Positions 5,589 through 13,182 of a stretch of 59,045 nt of DNA are shown piece after piece. Location of the stretch: the NCBI RefSeq assembly GCF_004803465.1, contig NZ_SRSF01000010.1:1-59045 (forward strand), written 5' to 3'. A model generated the notes under the pieces. The model worked only from the letters and a program-made list of their open reading frames with translations. It was not told the origin of the DNA and did not search any database. Every line of letters begins with the position of its first letter. The first letter of the stretch is position 1. A program made the translations under genes and the position numbers. Source of the stretch: Neolewinella litorea. GTDB lineage: Bacteria; Bacteroidota; Bacteroidia; Chitinophagales; Saprospiraceae.

Positions 5589-6779
5589 TTAAGGGTTTTC
5601 CTCCCCCCCGCCCCCGTCGGTTAGCCGGTCGAGCGGACTGATGATGCGCTGCCGCTCCTTACTGGAGATGTGGGTATAGATTTCGGTGGTCCGACTGCTG
5701 TTGTGACCCAGCAATTCCTGGATGTGGCGCAGACTCGTCCCCTGCTCCAACAAGTGGGTGGCGTAGCTGTGGCGCAGGGTGTGTACCGTGGCGTGAGGAT
5801 TTACCCCGCTCCGCTTCACCGCCCGCTTGAGGATGGCCTGTACGCTGCGGGGGGAATACTGTCCCCCGTGCTGCCCCTCGAACAGCCAGTAGTCCGGTTG
5901 GTAAGCTTCCACGTACCGGTTCAGTTCGGCTATCAGCGATTGCGGCAGCGTGGTATACCTGTCCTTGTTTCCCTTGCCGCTGCGGATGTAGATCTGCAAG
6001 CGGTCCACGTGTATATCCGCCAGCCGCAATCGGCACACTTCCCCCAGCCGCAATCCGCCGCCGTAAATCACCTTTAATATGCACCTATGCTTCGGATTCT
6101 CCACGGCGGCGAACAGCCGGCTCACCTCCTGGGTGCTCAGCACCTGGGGCAGCTTGTGCTCCTTCCGGGGTCGCAGTTCAATAAAGGTCTTCTCCCGCCC
6201 CTCAATGTGCTCCATCCAGAATTTCAGGGAATTCAACAGCTGGTGCTGACTACTGGAAGAATACCCACCCGCGCCCGAGCGCCGCAGGATATACTGCTTC
6301 ACCGTTTCAGTGGTCACGTCCCCTGGCTCCAGATTCGCGCATGCCCGGAAGAAACCGCGCAGGTGCGCCATATATCCCTTCACCGTCCTCCACGAGTACC
6401 GCTGCACGCGCAAGGCTTCCTCCGTTCGCAGGAGCCGTTCCTGCCACCGCGCCGGCAGCGTCCTGGTTTCTCCTTCAGAACCACCTTCCCCCCGCCGCTT
6501 AGCCCTATCCGGCGCTTCCACTAGCGTATACGTCCATTCCAGTCGATCCCGTCCCACTGCATCACTTAATCCCCGAAGAGTTGCCGCGACCGCGGGTGCC
6601 GACCAATACCGTTGTTCCATATGATACCTCACGCCCGCAATGTGCCCGCAAGCCGCCGGGAAGTTTTCAATGTATCCCTTCGGCCGAAATACGTAGCGCG
6701 TCCCCGTTCGCCCCACCACCTTCTGAATTAAGACCATATTTCCCATCGTTTTGCTCCAAAGGAAACCGGTCCACCGCAA
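5589..6779 (-). CDS. Tyrosine recombinase, candidate integron integrase lacking the IntI insertion, 396 aa
   Basis: The catalytic set of a tyrosine recombinase is complete: Arg244 (GGGLRLGEV), Lys269 (GKGNKDR), His333 and Arg336 (HTLRHSYAT), His359 (LLGHNSS) and Tyr368 (EIYTH). A SAM-like core-binding domain spans about 105-200. The N-terminal 90 residues (containing QRYWSAP) form an extra domain seen in many Bacteroidota recombinases. The C-terminus ends SPLDRL, like the SPLDAL of IntI1. Between KDR and HTLRH there are only about 60 residues, as in XerD, whereas IntI proteins carry about 40 more including their diagnostic extra helix. The gene reads toward and in the same direction as the cassettes. 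The start could instead be Met12 (6746). It most likely acts on the attI/attC sites beside it, but it could be an unrelated recombinase. Confidence 0.85.
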   Translation of the reverse strand: MRWTGFLWSKTMGNMVLIQKVVGRTGTRYVFRPKGYIENFPAACGHIAGVRYHMEQRYWSAPAVAATLRGLSDAVGRDRLEWTYTLVEAPDRAKRRGEGGSEGETRTLPARWQERLLRTEEALRVQRYSWRTVKGYMAHLRGFFRACANLEPGDVTTETVKQYILRRSGAGGYSSSSQHQLLNSLKFWMEHIEGREKTFIELRPRKEHKLPQVLSTQEVSRLFAAVENPKHRCILKVIYGGGLRLGEVCRLRLADIHVDRLQIYIRSGKGNKDRYTTLPQSLIAELNRYVEAYQPDYWLFEGQHGGQYSPRSVQAILKRAVKRSGVNPHATVHTLRHSYATHLLEQGTSLRHIQELLGHNSSRTTEIYTHISSKERQRIISPLDRLTDGGGGEENP

Positions 6780-7027
6780 ACCATCCGTTTTTATCCGTAT
6801 ATAATCGAATATATGCGTTTACATACGGCTCCGCCTCCCATGCGTCGCAGCCTTCCGCAACCCGGCATCCATATACCCTGATCGTGGGACGAACCCATGC
6901 CTGAATATAAAGTATGTACCCAAACCCATGGGCCTTCGTCCCTTCCCCGGCACCCGCGCCCCGCCGCCCGAATAAGACCGGACACAGAAACCAGGCGCTA
7001 TTGCCCCCCAACCCCTACCTTCCCCTA

Positions 7028-7260
7028 CCCGAGCGAAGCAAGGGACAAAAGTCGTACCCCGAAACGCCCCTACCCGAGCGAAGCAAGGGATAGGATGCCA
7101 CCCAGTAACGCCCCCACCCGAGCGAAGCGAGGGACAAATGCCACACCCCATTCACTCCTTCACCCATTCACTCCTTCACCCCTTGACTCACCCGAGCAAA
7201 GCGAGGGGCAAATGTCACACCCCATTCACTCCTTCACCCATTCACTCCTTCACCCCTTGA
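7028..7260. repeat. CCCGAGCGAAGC repeats and a duplicated 51-bp unit
   Basis: CCCGAGC(G/A)AAGC(A/G)AGGG occurs four times, starting at 7028, 7073, 7117 and 7191. A 51-bp block beginning AAATG(C/T)CACACCCCATTC is present twice, at 7136-7186 and 7210-7260, with one mismatch seen. An open frame runs through from 6897 but has low-complexity, non-protein-like composition. From 6780 to 7027 I see nothing else. The second 51-bp copy overlaps the likely TTG start of the next gene. Confidence 0.75.
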
Positions 7261-8180
7261 TTTCCATAGCCCAAATAGGCCTAGGCGACATAGCCCAAAA
7301 AGCCTACCTACCCCTCCTGGCCACCCGCGCCGACGTAGAACCTTGGCTCTGTACCCGGGACACGGCGGTGCTGGAGCAGTTGTCGCGGCAGTACCGGATC
7401 GCGAACACCTTCCCCAGTGTCCGGGAAGTCATCGCGCGGCGGCCCGACGCCGCTATGGTGCACAGTGCTACGGAGAGTCACGCCGACATCGTCGGGGCGC
7501 TGCTGGACGGGGGGATACCGGTGTTCGTGGACAAGCCCCTTTCCTACTCCCTCATTGAATCGGATCGCTTACTCCAATTGGCGGCCCAACGCGGCGTCCC
7601 CCTCATGGTGGGCTTCAACCGGCGGTATGCCCCGCTGGTCAGCGCCCTGCGGCGGCAAACCAACCCGTTACAGGTAACCTGGCACAAGAACCGGGTGGAC
7701 CTGCCGGGTGAGGTGCGGACTTTCGTCTTCGACGACTTCATCCACGTAGTCGACGGGCTCCGCTTCCTCGCCCCCGGACCGGTGGAAGACCTCAACGTAC
7801 ACGCCCGGCTACGCGACGGACGCCTCACCAACCTGCAAGTCCGCTGGCGCACCGGCGAAACCCTCCTCACCGGCGGTATGAATCGGGTGAGCGGCCGCAC
7901 GTCTGAAACGATCGACTACCACACCCCGGGGCAACAGTGCACCCTCCACGACCTCCACTCCGGCGTCCACTACCGCGCCGCAGAGCGCACCGACCTCTCC
8001 TTTAACCACTGGACGCCCACCCTGGAAAAGCGCGGCTTCGTGGCCATGATCGACGACTGGCTGGAGGTCGTCCGCCGCGGCAACCACGATGCCCCGCGCG
8101 CGGCAGACATTCGGGCTACCCACGCGCTCTGCGAAACCATTGTAGAACGTATTGAATTGGGTGATACAATGGGTAGGTAG
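7257..8180 (+). CDS. Gfo/Idh/MocA-family oxidoreductase, 307 aa
   Basis: The protein opens with a nucleotide-binding Rossmann fold (IAQIGLGDIAQKAYLPLL) and continues with the family's VDKPLSYS motif, in which the lysine belongs to the EKP-like catalytic motif, and GFNRRYAP. It probably uses NAD(P) to oxidise or reduce a sugar or inositol derivative; the substrate cannot be told. At about 307 residues it is slightly short for the family (330-380). I place the start at a TTG (7257) because the upstream in-frame region back to an ATG at 6897 consists of DNA repeats; an unusual start codon inside a repeat makes this uncertain. It has no signal peptide, unlike the relative at 46594-47694, and stands alone. 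Confidence 0.8.
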   Translation: MISIAQIGLGDIAQKAYLPLLATRADVEPWLCTRDTAVLEQLSRQYRIANTFPSVREVIARRPDAAMVHSATESHADIVGALLDGGIPVFVDKPLSYSLIESDRLLQLAAQRGVPLMVGFNRRYAPLVSALRRQTNPLQVTWHKNRVDLPGEVRTFVFDDFIHVVDGLRFLAPGPVEDLNVHARLRDGRLTNLQVRWRTGETLLTGGMNRVSGRTSETIDYHTPGQQCTLHDLHSGVHYRAAERTDLSFNHWTPTLEKRGFVAMIDDWLEVVRRGNHDAPRAADIRATHALCETIVERIELGDTMGR

Positions 8181-8263
8181 CGGCTGGCGTCGGCACGCTT
8201 CGTATGGCCTTCGATTTACCACGGATGACCACCAATTTTGTCTTACGGATTTACCTAAATACT

Positions 8264-8446
8264 GCCCACGCGGCGCGTGGGCGATCCGACGTGCGGAGCA
8301 CATCTCCCAAAAATCCGCGCCCGAATCCGCGTGATCTGCGGTGAAAAAAACGAAAGCTTCCGAAGGAAGCGAAGCTCAGAGTTCCATGCTTTACACGCTT
8401 CGCGTGCGGGGTTTTTACCGCAGAGGTACGCAGAGGGGTTTCACAG
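8264..8446. repeat. Dispersed repeat, copy A (about 183 bp)
   Basis: This block is repeated at 8742-8947 with small differences. It contains a CCCACGCGGCGCGTGGG palindrome, an AAATCCGCG(CCC) element, TGATCTGCGGTGAAAAAAACG, a GAAGCTTCC-type segment and ACCGCAGAGGTACGCAGAGG. The last motif resembles short intergenic repeats often seen in Bacteroidota genomes. The gap from 8181 to 9130 holds no gene that I can support. Confidence 0.8.
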
Positions 8447-8741
8447 AGATGCACAGATTCTCCACGGTGAATACCAAATAGCAGGAAGGTCGCCCTTACA
8501 GCCGGCCGGATGCCGGGCCGCGGCAGGGCGTATAAAAATACACACTGTATGAGCCGGGACGGAGTCGTGTGGTGTAACGAAACACTATTCGGATCCCCGG
8601 CAATGAGGCCTTACCTGGGAACGTGCGAGTTTGTGGATTTTAGCCCTGACGTGGTTTGGCAGCCGATCAAGCCGGATGTAGAGGCTTGATTTTTTGTTTC
8701 TTTTTTATCAAGAAAAAAGAAAAAGCACCAGAGCATCAAAT

Positions 8742-8947
8742 GCCCACACGGCGCGTGGGCGGTCCGGGGTGAGCAGCACATAACCAAAAAATCCGCGCCC
8801 AAATCCGCGCCCAAATCCGCGCCCAAATCCGCGTGATCTGCGGTGAAAAAAACGAAAGCTTCCGAAGGAAGCGAAGCTCAGAGTTTCATGCTTTACACGC
8901 TTCGCGTGCGGGTTTTTTTACCGCAGAGGTACGCAGAGGGGTTTCAC
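8742..8947. repeat. Dispersed repeat, copy B with internal 12-bp tandem units
   Basis: This is a direct copy of 8264-8446, enlarged by a 12-bp tandem expansion: AAATCCGCGCCC is repeated three times plus a partial unit (about 8790-8836). Copy A has a single unit and a variant. A symmetrical T-run/A-run hairpin (8697-8722) lies just before it and may be a bidirectional terminator. Confidence 0.8.
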
Positions 8948-9130
8948 CGAGGCACACAGACTTTGCCAATGCGTCGCGGGGGCAGCCCCGGGCCACCCGG
9001 AACTTTCACTCGCCGAGTGAAAGTCAGCAATAGACAGGAGAACCCCACGGAAAACACTCTGTGATACCTCTGTGATGCACTCTGAGTACTCTGTGGTAAC
9101 CTACCTAAAAACATCTTCAAAAACCAAAAA

Positions 9131-9163
9131 ACGGGTGCCGGCTGTAACACAGCCGGCACCCGT
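9131..9163 (-). terminator. Rho-independent terminator of the 9185-10093 gene
   Basis: A 14-bp perfect stem, ACGGGTGCCGGCTG (9131-9144) and its complement (9150-9163), has a 5-base loop. Read on the minus strand it is followed by a T-rich run (TTTTTTGGTTTTT), and it lies 21 bp past the stop codon. Confidence 0.9.
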
Positions 9164-9184
9164 CCGAAGCAAAAACAGGCGTCT

Positions 9185-10093
9185 CTACTCGAAGCCGATC
9201 TCCTCCAGCGCGGCGTGGCTGATCTCAATAGCCTCCAGGGGGGTCTCGTCGAAGGTCATGTCCTGCTCCACCAGGTAGAACTCCATGCCGGACTGGTCCT
9301 TCGCCGCCAGAATGCGATCGAAGTCGATCGATCCGGTGCCTACGGGAGCAAAGCGGCCCTGATCGTCGATGTCCTTCACGTGCCAGGCCTTGAAGCGGCC
9401 GGGGTACTTGTTGAAGTAGTCGACGGGGTCGGCGCCGGCCTTGGTGACCCAGTAAAGGTCCATCTGGAAGTTCAGGTGCTCGGGGTTGCTGTGCTCGATG
9501 AAGTAGTCGATGGGGATGATGCCTTCGTTATTGGCCACGAACTCGAAGTCGTGGTTGTGGTAGAGGGTCTGCATCCCCTGGGCCGCGGCTTTGGCGGCGA
9601 TCTCGTTGATGATGTCGGAAGCTTCGGCCACCGTGCCGCTCATCCCGAGGGTACGCGTCGCGGGGTCAAATTTGAAGCGACCTTCCGGCGGAACCGGAAT
9701 GACGAAGTACTGGAACCCGGCCTCCTTGGCGGCGGCAATCATCTCGTCGGCGTTCTCTCGGGTGACGTCGCCGTGGTGGCTGCTCATGGGTTTCAGGCCC
9801 ACTTCGGCGAGGTAATTCTTGAATTCCGTTGGTGTCATGCCGTAGAACTTGCCATCGCTGTAGCCGGCCGCCTCGATGTAGGCGTAGCCCAGATCAGCTA
9901 CTTCCTGCAATACGGCTTTCGGGTCCTGGGACATGGTATCCCGCAGGGTGTAGAGCGCGAGTCCGCCGAATGCATTTGCGGATTCAGGTACCGCCGTGGC
10001 ACTGCTGGAGTCGGCCCCCTCCCGGGTGCCGCCGCACGAAATCAGGCCAAACAGGAGGACAAACCCCAGTAAAAAGGAGATGGAACGGAACAT
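9185..10093 (-). CDS. Secreted sugar phosphate isomerase/epimerase-like TIM barrel lipoprotein, 302 aa
   Basis: The N-terminus MFRSISFLLGFVLLFGLISC is a lipoprotein signal with cysteine 20 as the anchor. From about residue 44 (LALYTLRDTMSQDPKAVLQE) the protein follows the xylose isomerase-like TIM barrel (AP endonuclease 2 family). It shows GYAYIEAAGY, MSSHHGD, TLYHNHDFEF, FQMDLYWVTKAGADP, WHVKD and the final glutamate in YLVEQD; the His, Asp and Glu residues are the usual metal ligands. Such secreted versions are common in Bacteroidota carbohydrate loci and probably act on a sugar outside the cytoplasm; the substrate is unknown. It is a single-gene unit with its own terminator. Confidence 0.85.
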   Translation of the reverse strand: MFRSISFLLGFVLLFGLISCGGTREGADSSSATAVPESANAFGGLALYTLRDTMSQDPKAVLQEVADLGYAYIEAAGYSDGKFYGMTPTEFKNYLAEVGLKPMSSHHGDVTRENADEMIAAAKEAGFQYFVIPVPPEGRFKFDPATRTLGMSGTVAEASDIINEIAAKAAAQGMQTLYHNHDFEFVANNEGIIPIDYFIEHSNPEHLNFQMDLYWVTKAGADPVDYFNKYPGRFKAWHVKDIDDQGRFAPVGTGSIDFDRILAAKDQSGMEFYLVEQDMTFDETPLEAIEISHAALEEIGFE

Positions 10094-10229
10094 AGCGGGT
10101 AAATTTTGTACAAGGATACCACATTCGGTGGTGGTGACCCAATCATTTTGTGGGGAATGTGGTGGGTCTGGTAGTTGGTATTTCGAGATAAGCGCTATTC
10201 GATCCCCGGGTAGTCGGGCCTGCGTCTCC

Positions 10230-10438
10230 CGGGTAGTCGGGCCTGTGGCCCGACCGATAAATGACCGACGAGCGGACAGCTACAATTATCCACTATACAG
10301 ACGTGAAGCTGATGCGCACCCCAGAGAGAATTGCCGGGTAGTCGGGCCTATGGCCCGACCGATAAATGACCGACGAGCGGGCAGCTACAACTATCCACGA
10401 TTAACATAAATCTGATGCGCACCCCAGGGAGAATTGCC
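10230..10438. repeat. Two-copy tandem repeat, 105-bp period
   Basis: The block CGGGTAGTCGGGCCTGTGGC... starts at 10230 and again at 10335 with few changes. Each contains the palindrome TCGGGCC(TAT/TGT)GGCCCGA and ends near CGCACCCCAG(A/G)GAGAATTGC. An extra partial start is at about 10206. The rest of 10094-10552 shows no gene. Confidence 0.85.
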
Positions 10439-10552
10439 GAAGCAATGAGTACAGTCATAAGCTGGGGCAGCGGTCCAACCCGACTACTCCGAGCCACAAA
10501 TCCGGAGACCCATTACCCGCTCCGGCACCCGCGCACGCGCCCACAGTCCTAC

Positions 10553-11512
10553 CTACACCTCCTGGGCAATCTGCCAGCCCGTATACGCGATGTAGACCAG
10601 CAAAAGCAACCCCGCCTCCCAGCGGTCGAGCCGGCGATGCCCCCCGGAAAACATGGCGACGAACAGAACGAGCGTGCCCCCGATGAGCAGGTAGATCTCC
10701 CGGTTAAAGCTCGCGTTGTAGCCGATGGGGTTGACGGTGGCGCTGACCGCAATGATGAAGAGTACGTTGAAGATGTTGGAACCCACTACGTTGCCGATGG
10801 CAATGTCGCTGTTCTTCTTGAGGGCCGCCACGGCGGAGGTCACCAGCTCGGGCAGCGAGGTGCCCGCCGCGATGATCGTCAGGCCGATGATCTTTTCACT
10901 AACGCCAAGGTTGGTGGCGATGGAGATCGCATGGTCGACCACCAGTTTGCCGCCGAAGACCAGTCCGGCCAGACCGAACAAGATCAGAAAGGTGATCTTG
11001 AGCGTCGTGGGTTGATCCCCGGCGACGGTCTCCACGGGCGGAGCCTCGGCCCGCATCTGCCGAAAGACGTACCACAGGAAAGCTGCAAAAAGCAGCAGAA
11101 GTACGAAGCCGTCCAGCCGGGAAAGGCTCAGCGCGCCGCCCAGGAAGAAGTTATTCGACAACGACAGCAGTACGGCGGCGGCAGCCAGCGACATCGGGAT
11201 TTCCTGCCACACCGTGCTGCGCTGCACCGTGATCGGATAGATCAGCCCCGCAATACCCAGAATGAAGAAGAGATTGAAGTTGTTGCTGCCCACCACGTTG
11301 CCGTAAACGATGTCGGAATGGCCGTCCAGAGAGGCTATGAGGTTCACGACAAGTTCCGGAGCGGAGGTGCCGAAAGAAACGATCGTGAGGCCGATCACGA
11401 GGTCGGAAACCCCGCGTTTGCGCGCCAGGGCGGAGGATCCGTCCACGAGCCAGTTGGCACCGAAGATCAGCAGGACAAAGCCCAGAAGGATGAAGGCAAT
11501 GGAAAGTAGCAT
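10553..11512 (-). CDS. Calcium/sodium antiporter (YrbG-like CaCA family), 319 aa
   Basis: This integral membrane protein of about 10 helices has the two inverted halves typical of K-independent Na/Ca exchangers. The first alpha repeat contains SFGTSAPELVVNLIASLDG and GNVVGSNNFN; the second contains AAGTSLPELVTSAVAALKK and GNVVGSNIFN. The two acidic residues in the ...PEL... motifs coordinate calcium. It exchanges cytoplasmic calcium for external sodium or protons across the inner membrane. The length is usual for the family (about 310-325). It stands alone, between repeat-rich intergenic regions. Confidence 0.93.
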   Translation of the reverse strand: MLLSIAFILLGFVLLIFGANWLVDGSSALARKRGVSDLVIGLTIVSFGTSAPELVVNLIASLDGHSDIVYGNVVGSNNFNLFFILGIAGLIYPITVQRSTVWQEIPMSLAAAAVLLSLSNNFFLGGALSLSRLDGFVLLLLFAAFLWYVFRQMRAEAPPVETVAGDQPTTLKITFLILFGLAGLVFGGKLVVDHAISIATNLGVSEKIIGLTIIAAGTSLPELVTSAVAALKKNSDIAIGNVVGSNIFNVLFIIAVSATVNPIGYNASFNREIYLLIGGTLVLFVAMFSGGHRRLDRWEAGLLLLVYIAYTGWQIAQEV

Positions 11513-11698
11513 AGGCCAACGGGATTATCGGGGGCGAAGCCGCGGGAAATTCACCGAGTCTTCACCGGGAAATCGTTAGCGAAAGTAGGGTGGCCGCAGA
11601 ATGGATGGCGATTTATTTTTGGATGTTTGCAAACGGATTACAGGCTATAGATTCCTCAGCCACCGGGCCCGCTAATCATTTCCACATCCTTACCCAAA

Positions 11699-12082
11699 AC
11701 GGGCCCGAAGGGCACGCAACCTAGCCAGCGGGGTCAGCAGCGCAACGCGCGAAGGGCCCCGCGAACATTATTCAGCGGGGTCAGCAGCGCAACGTACTCA
11801 GACGGGCCCGAAGGGCACGCAACCCAGCCAGCGGGGTCAGCAGCGCAACGCGCGAAGGGCCCCGCGAACGTTATCCAGCGGGGTCAGCAGCGCAACGTAC
11901 TCAGACGGGCCCGAAGGGCACGCAACCCAGCTAGCGGGGTCAGCAGCGCAACGCGCGGAGGGCCCCGCGAACATTATCCAGCGGGGTAGGCAGCGCAACG
12001 TACTCAGACGGGCCCGAAGGGCACTCAACCCAGCCAGCGGGGTCAGCAGCGCAACGCGCGGAGGGCCCCGCGAATGTTATCC
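11699..12082. repeat. Four-copy tandem repeat, 103-bp period
   Basis: Units begin GGGCCCGAAGGGCACGCAAC at 11701, 11804, 11907 and 12010, exactly 103 bp apart, with only scattered substitutions. Each unit contains AGCGGGGTCAGCAGCGCAACG twice and a GGGCCCCGCGAA block. The last unit runs to the stop codon of the SRPBCC gene (12077). The rest of 11513-11698 is featureless. Confidence 0.9.
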
Positions 12083-12496
12083 ACCGAGATAAGCCGGTAG
12101 CCGCTGCTGCAAGAAGTATTCCCACCCTCCCCGGCAACTTTCCTCGGTAAATTCCGGGACGTCGTCGGGGAAGGTCTCCAGCCCCTCGTTGAACACGGTT
12201 ACCCGGGTGCCGCCGTCGGCATCGGCCAGGCGGAAGGTGACGGGACCGGCACCGGGGTACTCCGCGTAGGTCCAGACATAGGTGATCTCTTCCCCGGGCA
12301 CCACGCAGGTCACCTCCCAGTGGGCGGTGAAGGTGCGTTCCGCCGACTGCATGGGGAACCGGGTGGTAAATCCTACCTCCGGCCGGAAGTCGGGGATGTT
12401 TTCGAAGTACCATTCCCGCATTTGCCCGGGTTGGGTGAGGGCAGCCCATACTTCGGAGCGCGGGTGGGGAAGTTCTACGGTGAGGGTGACGGCCAT
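12077..12496 (-). CDS. SRPBCC domain protein (AHSA1-like), 139 aa
   Basis: The sequence follows the START/Bet v1-like fold of the activator-of-Hsp90 homolog 1 family: an N-terminal strand (VTLTVELPHPRSEVWAALTQPGQMREWYF), then FRPEVG, WEVTCVVPGEEITYVWTY, and a C-terminal long helix (GGWEYFLQQRLPAYL). These cytoplasmic proteins bind hydrophobic ligands in a cavity; no particular role is assigned. The length of 139 residues is usual. The final codons abut the 103-bp tandem repeat, so repeat expansion may have reached the stop codon. Confidence 0.85.
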   Translation of the reverse strand: MAVTLTVELPHPRSEVWAALTQPGQMREWYFENIPDFRPEVGFTTRFPMQSAERTFTAHWEVTCVVPGEEITYVWTYAEYPGAGPVTFRLADADGGTRVTVFNEGLETFPDDVPEFTEESCRGGWEYFLQQRLPAYLGG

Positions 12497-12654
12497 TTCA
12501 GGTCAGTTGGGGAGTTTGTGGTTAGTTGCCGTTGTCGGCTTCGGATTGCTCGGAAGACTACGTCCACCGTCGCGGAACCGATCGATCAAGTGAAGTGTAG
12601 GCGGTGGCCGGTTACTTCCTCCCTAACTTACGTTTTCCAGTCGGCATTGCCCCC

Positions 12655-12990
12655 TCAGCCGCGGCGCGCCGTGGTGGAATAGACGATTTCGTAGACCCGC
12701 GGCTGGGGACCGTAGGGTCCGATCACGGGCCGGATGTGCTGTTGCTTGTCCTCGTCCTGCCGGAAGGAATCGAAGGCGGCCTTGCTTTCCCACTGGAAGT
12801 AGTTGAGCACCTTCTCCCCGTCGGTACTCAGGTGCAGGTGGGAGGAGATGAAGCCCGGCTGCCGACAGACAATGTCGTGCACCAGGCCCTGGATCTTTTC
12901 ACTCAGTTCCTTCTGCTGCCGTGGCTCCACCTGGAATTCAAAAATTACGGTATGGACATCATAGTCCTTCCCGATGCGTCCCTGTGCCAT
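12655..12990 (-). CDS. Antibiotic biosynthesis monooxygenase-like (ABM) protein, 111 aa
   Basis: This is a small dimeric alpha-beta barrel type protein. It has VHTVIFEFQVEPRQQKELSEKIQGLVHDIVCRQPGFISSHLHLS, then an NYFQWESKAAFDSFR segment with the conserved W in the ABM core (YFQWES), and a C-terminal strand near EIVYSTTARRG. Members act as small heme-degrading or quinone-type monooxygenases, or as sensing proteins; this one cannot be specified. It is in the same direction as the SRPBCC gene, 158 bp away. Confidence 0.8.
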   Translation of the reverse strand: MAQGRIGKDYDVHTVIFEFQVEPRQQKELSEKIQGLVHDIVCRQPGFISSHLHLSTDGEKVLNYFQWESKAAFDSFRQDEDKQQHIRPVIGPYGPQPRVYEIVYSTTARRG

Positions 12991-13182
12991 AGTGTGCGTT
13001 TTGCCGGGTAGCGCAGACCGGATCGGCGCACCCGCTCGATAAAAAATTGCCGTCTCCTAAGTTAAGGCGCTGATCCGGAACGTGTCAACTCCACCCTCAC
13101 CCCGATCTAGTACAATTCTTTGGGCGCGGACGCGGGTGCCACACCCGGTTCGGGATGCAGGGCCCGGCTGGTTGCCACACCC

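Larger units (their letters stand above)
755..6779 (-). mobile_element. Integron: five-cassette array with attI-like site and tyrosine recombinase
   Basis: Reading leftward on the minus strand there is a recombinase gene (6779-5589), an attI-like region (5505-5354), then five cassettes each made of one or two genes followed by an attC-like palindrome. Cassette spans, using the G|TT crossover point, are 4553-5360, 4002-4552, 2813-4001, 1905-2812 and 761-1904. All cassette genes read away from the recombinase, as in known integrons. The decisive evidence is internal: each cassette's first 9-10 bases are the perfect reverse complement of the outer arm of its own downstream attC. The cassettes are visibly AT-rich compared with the GC-rich surroundings. 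The recombinase lacks the IntI-specific insertion, so this is not a textbook integron. The left end is open: the last attC (755-964) implies a further cassette that is lost or replaced by insertion-sequence debris. Confidence 0.85.

Noticed and set aside
6897..7256. Upstream extension of the oxidoreductase frame from an ATG at 6897
   Set aside because: The extension is made of DNA repeats and gives a proline/serine-rich, non-protein-like sequence; the Rossmann fold begins only after the TTG at 7257.
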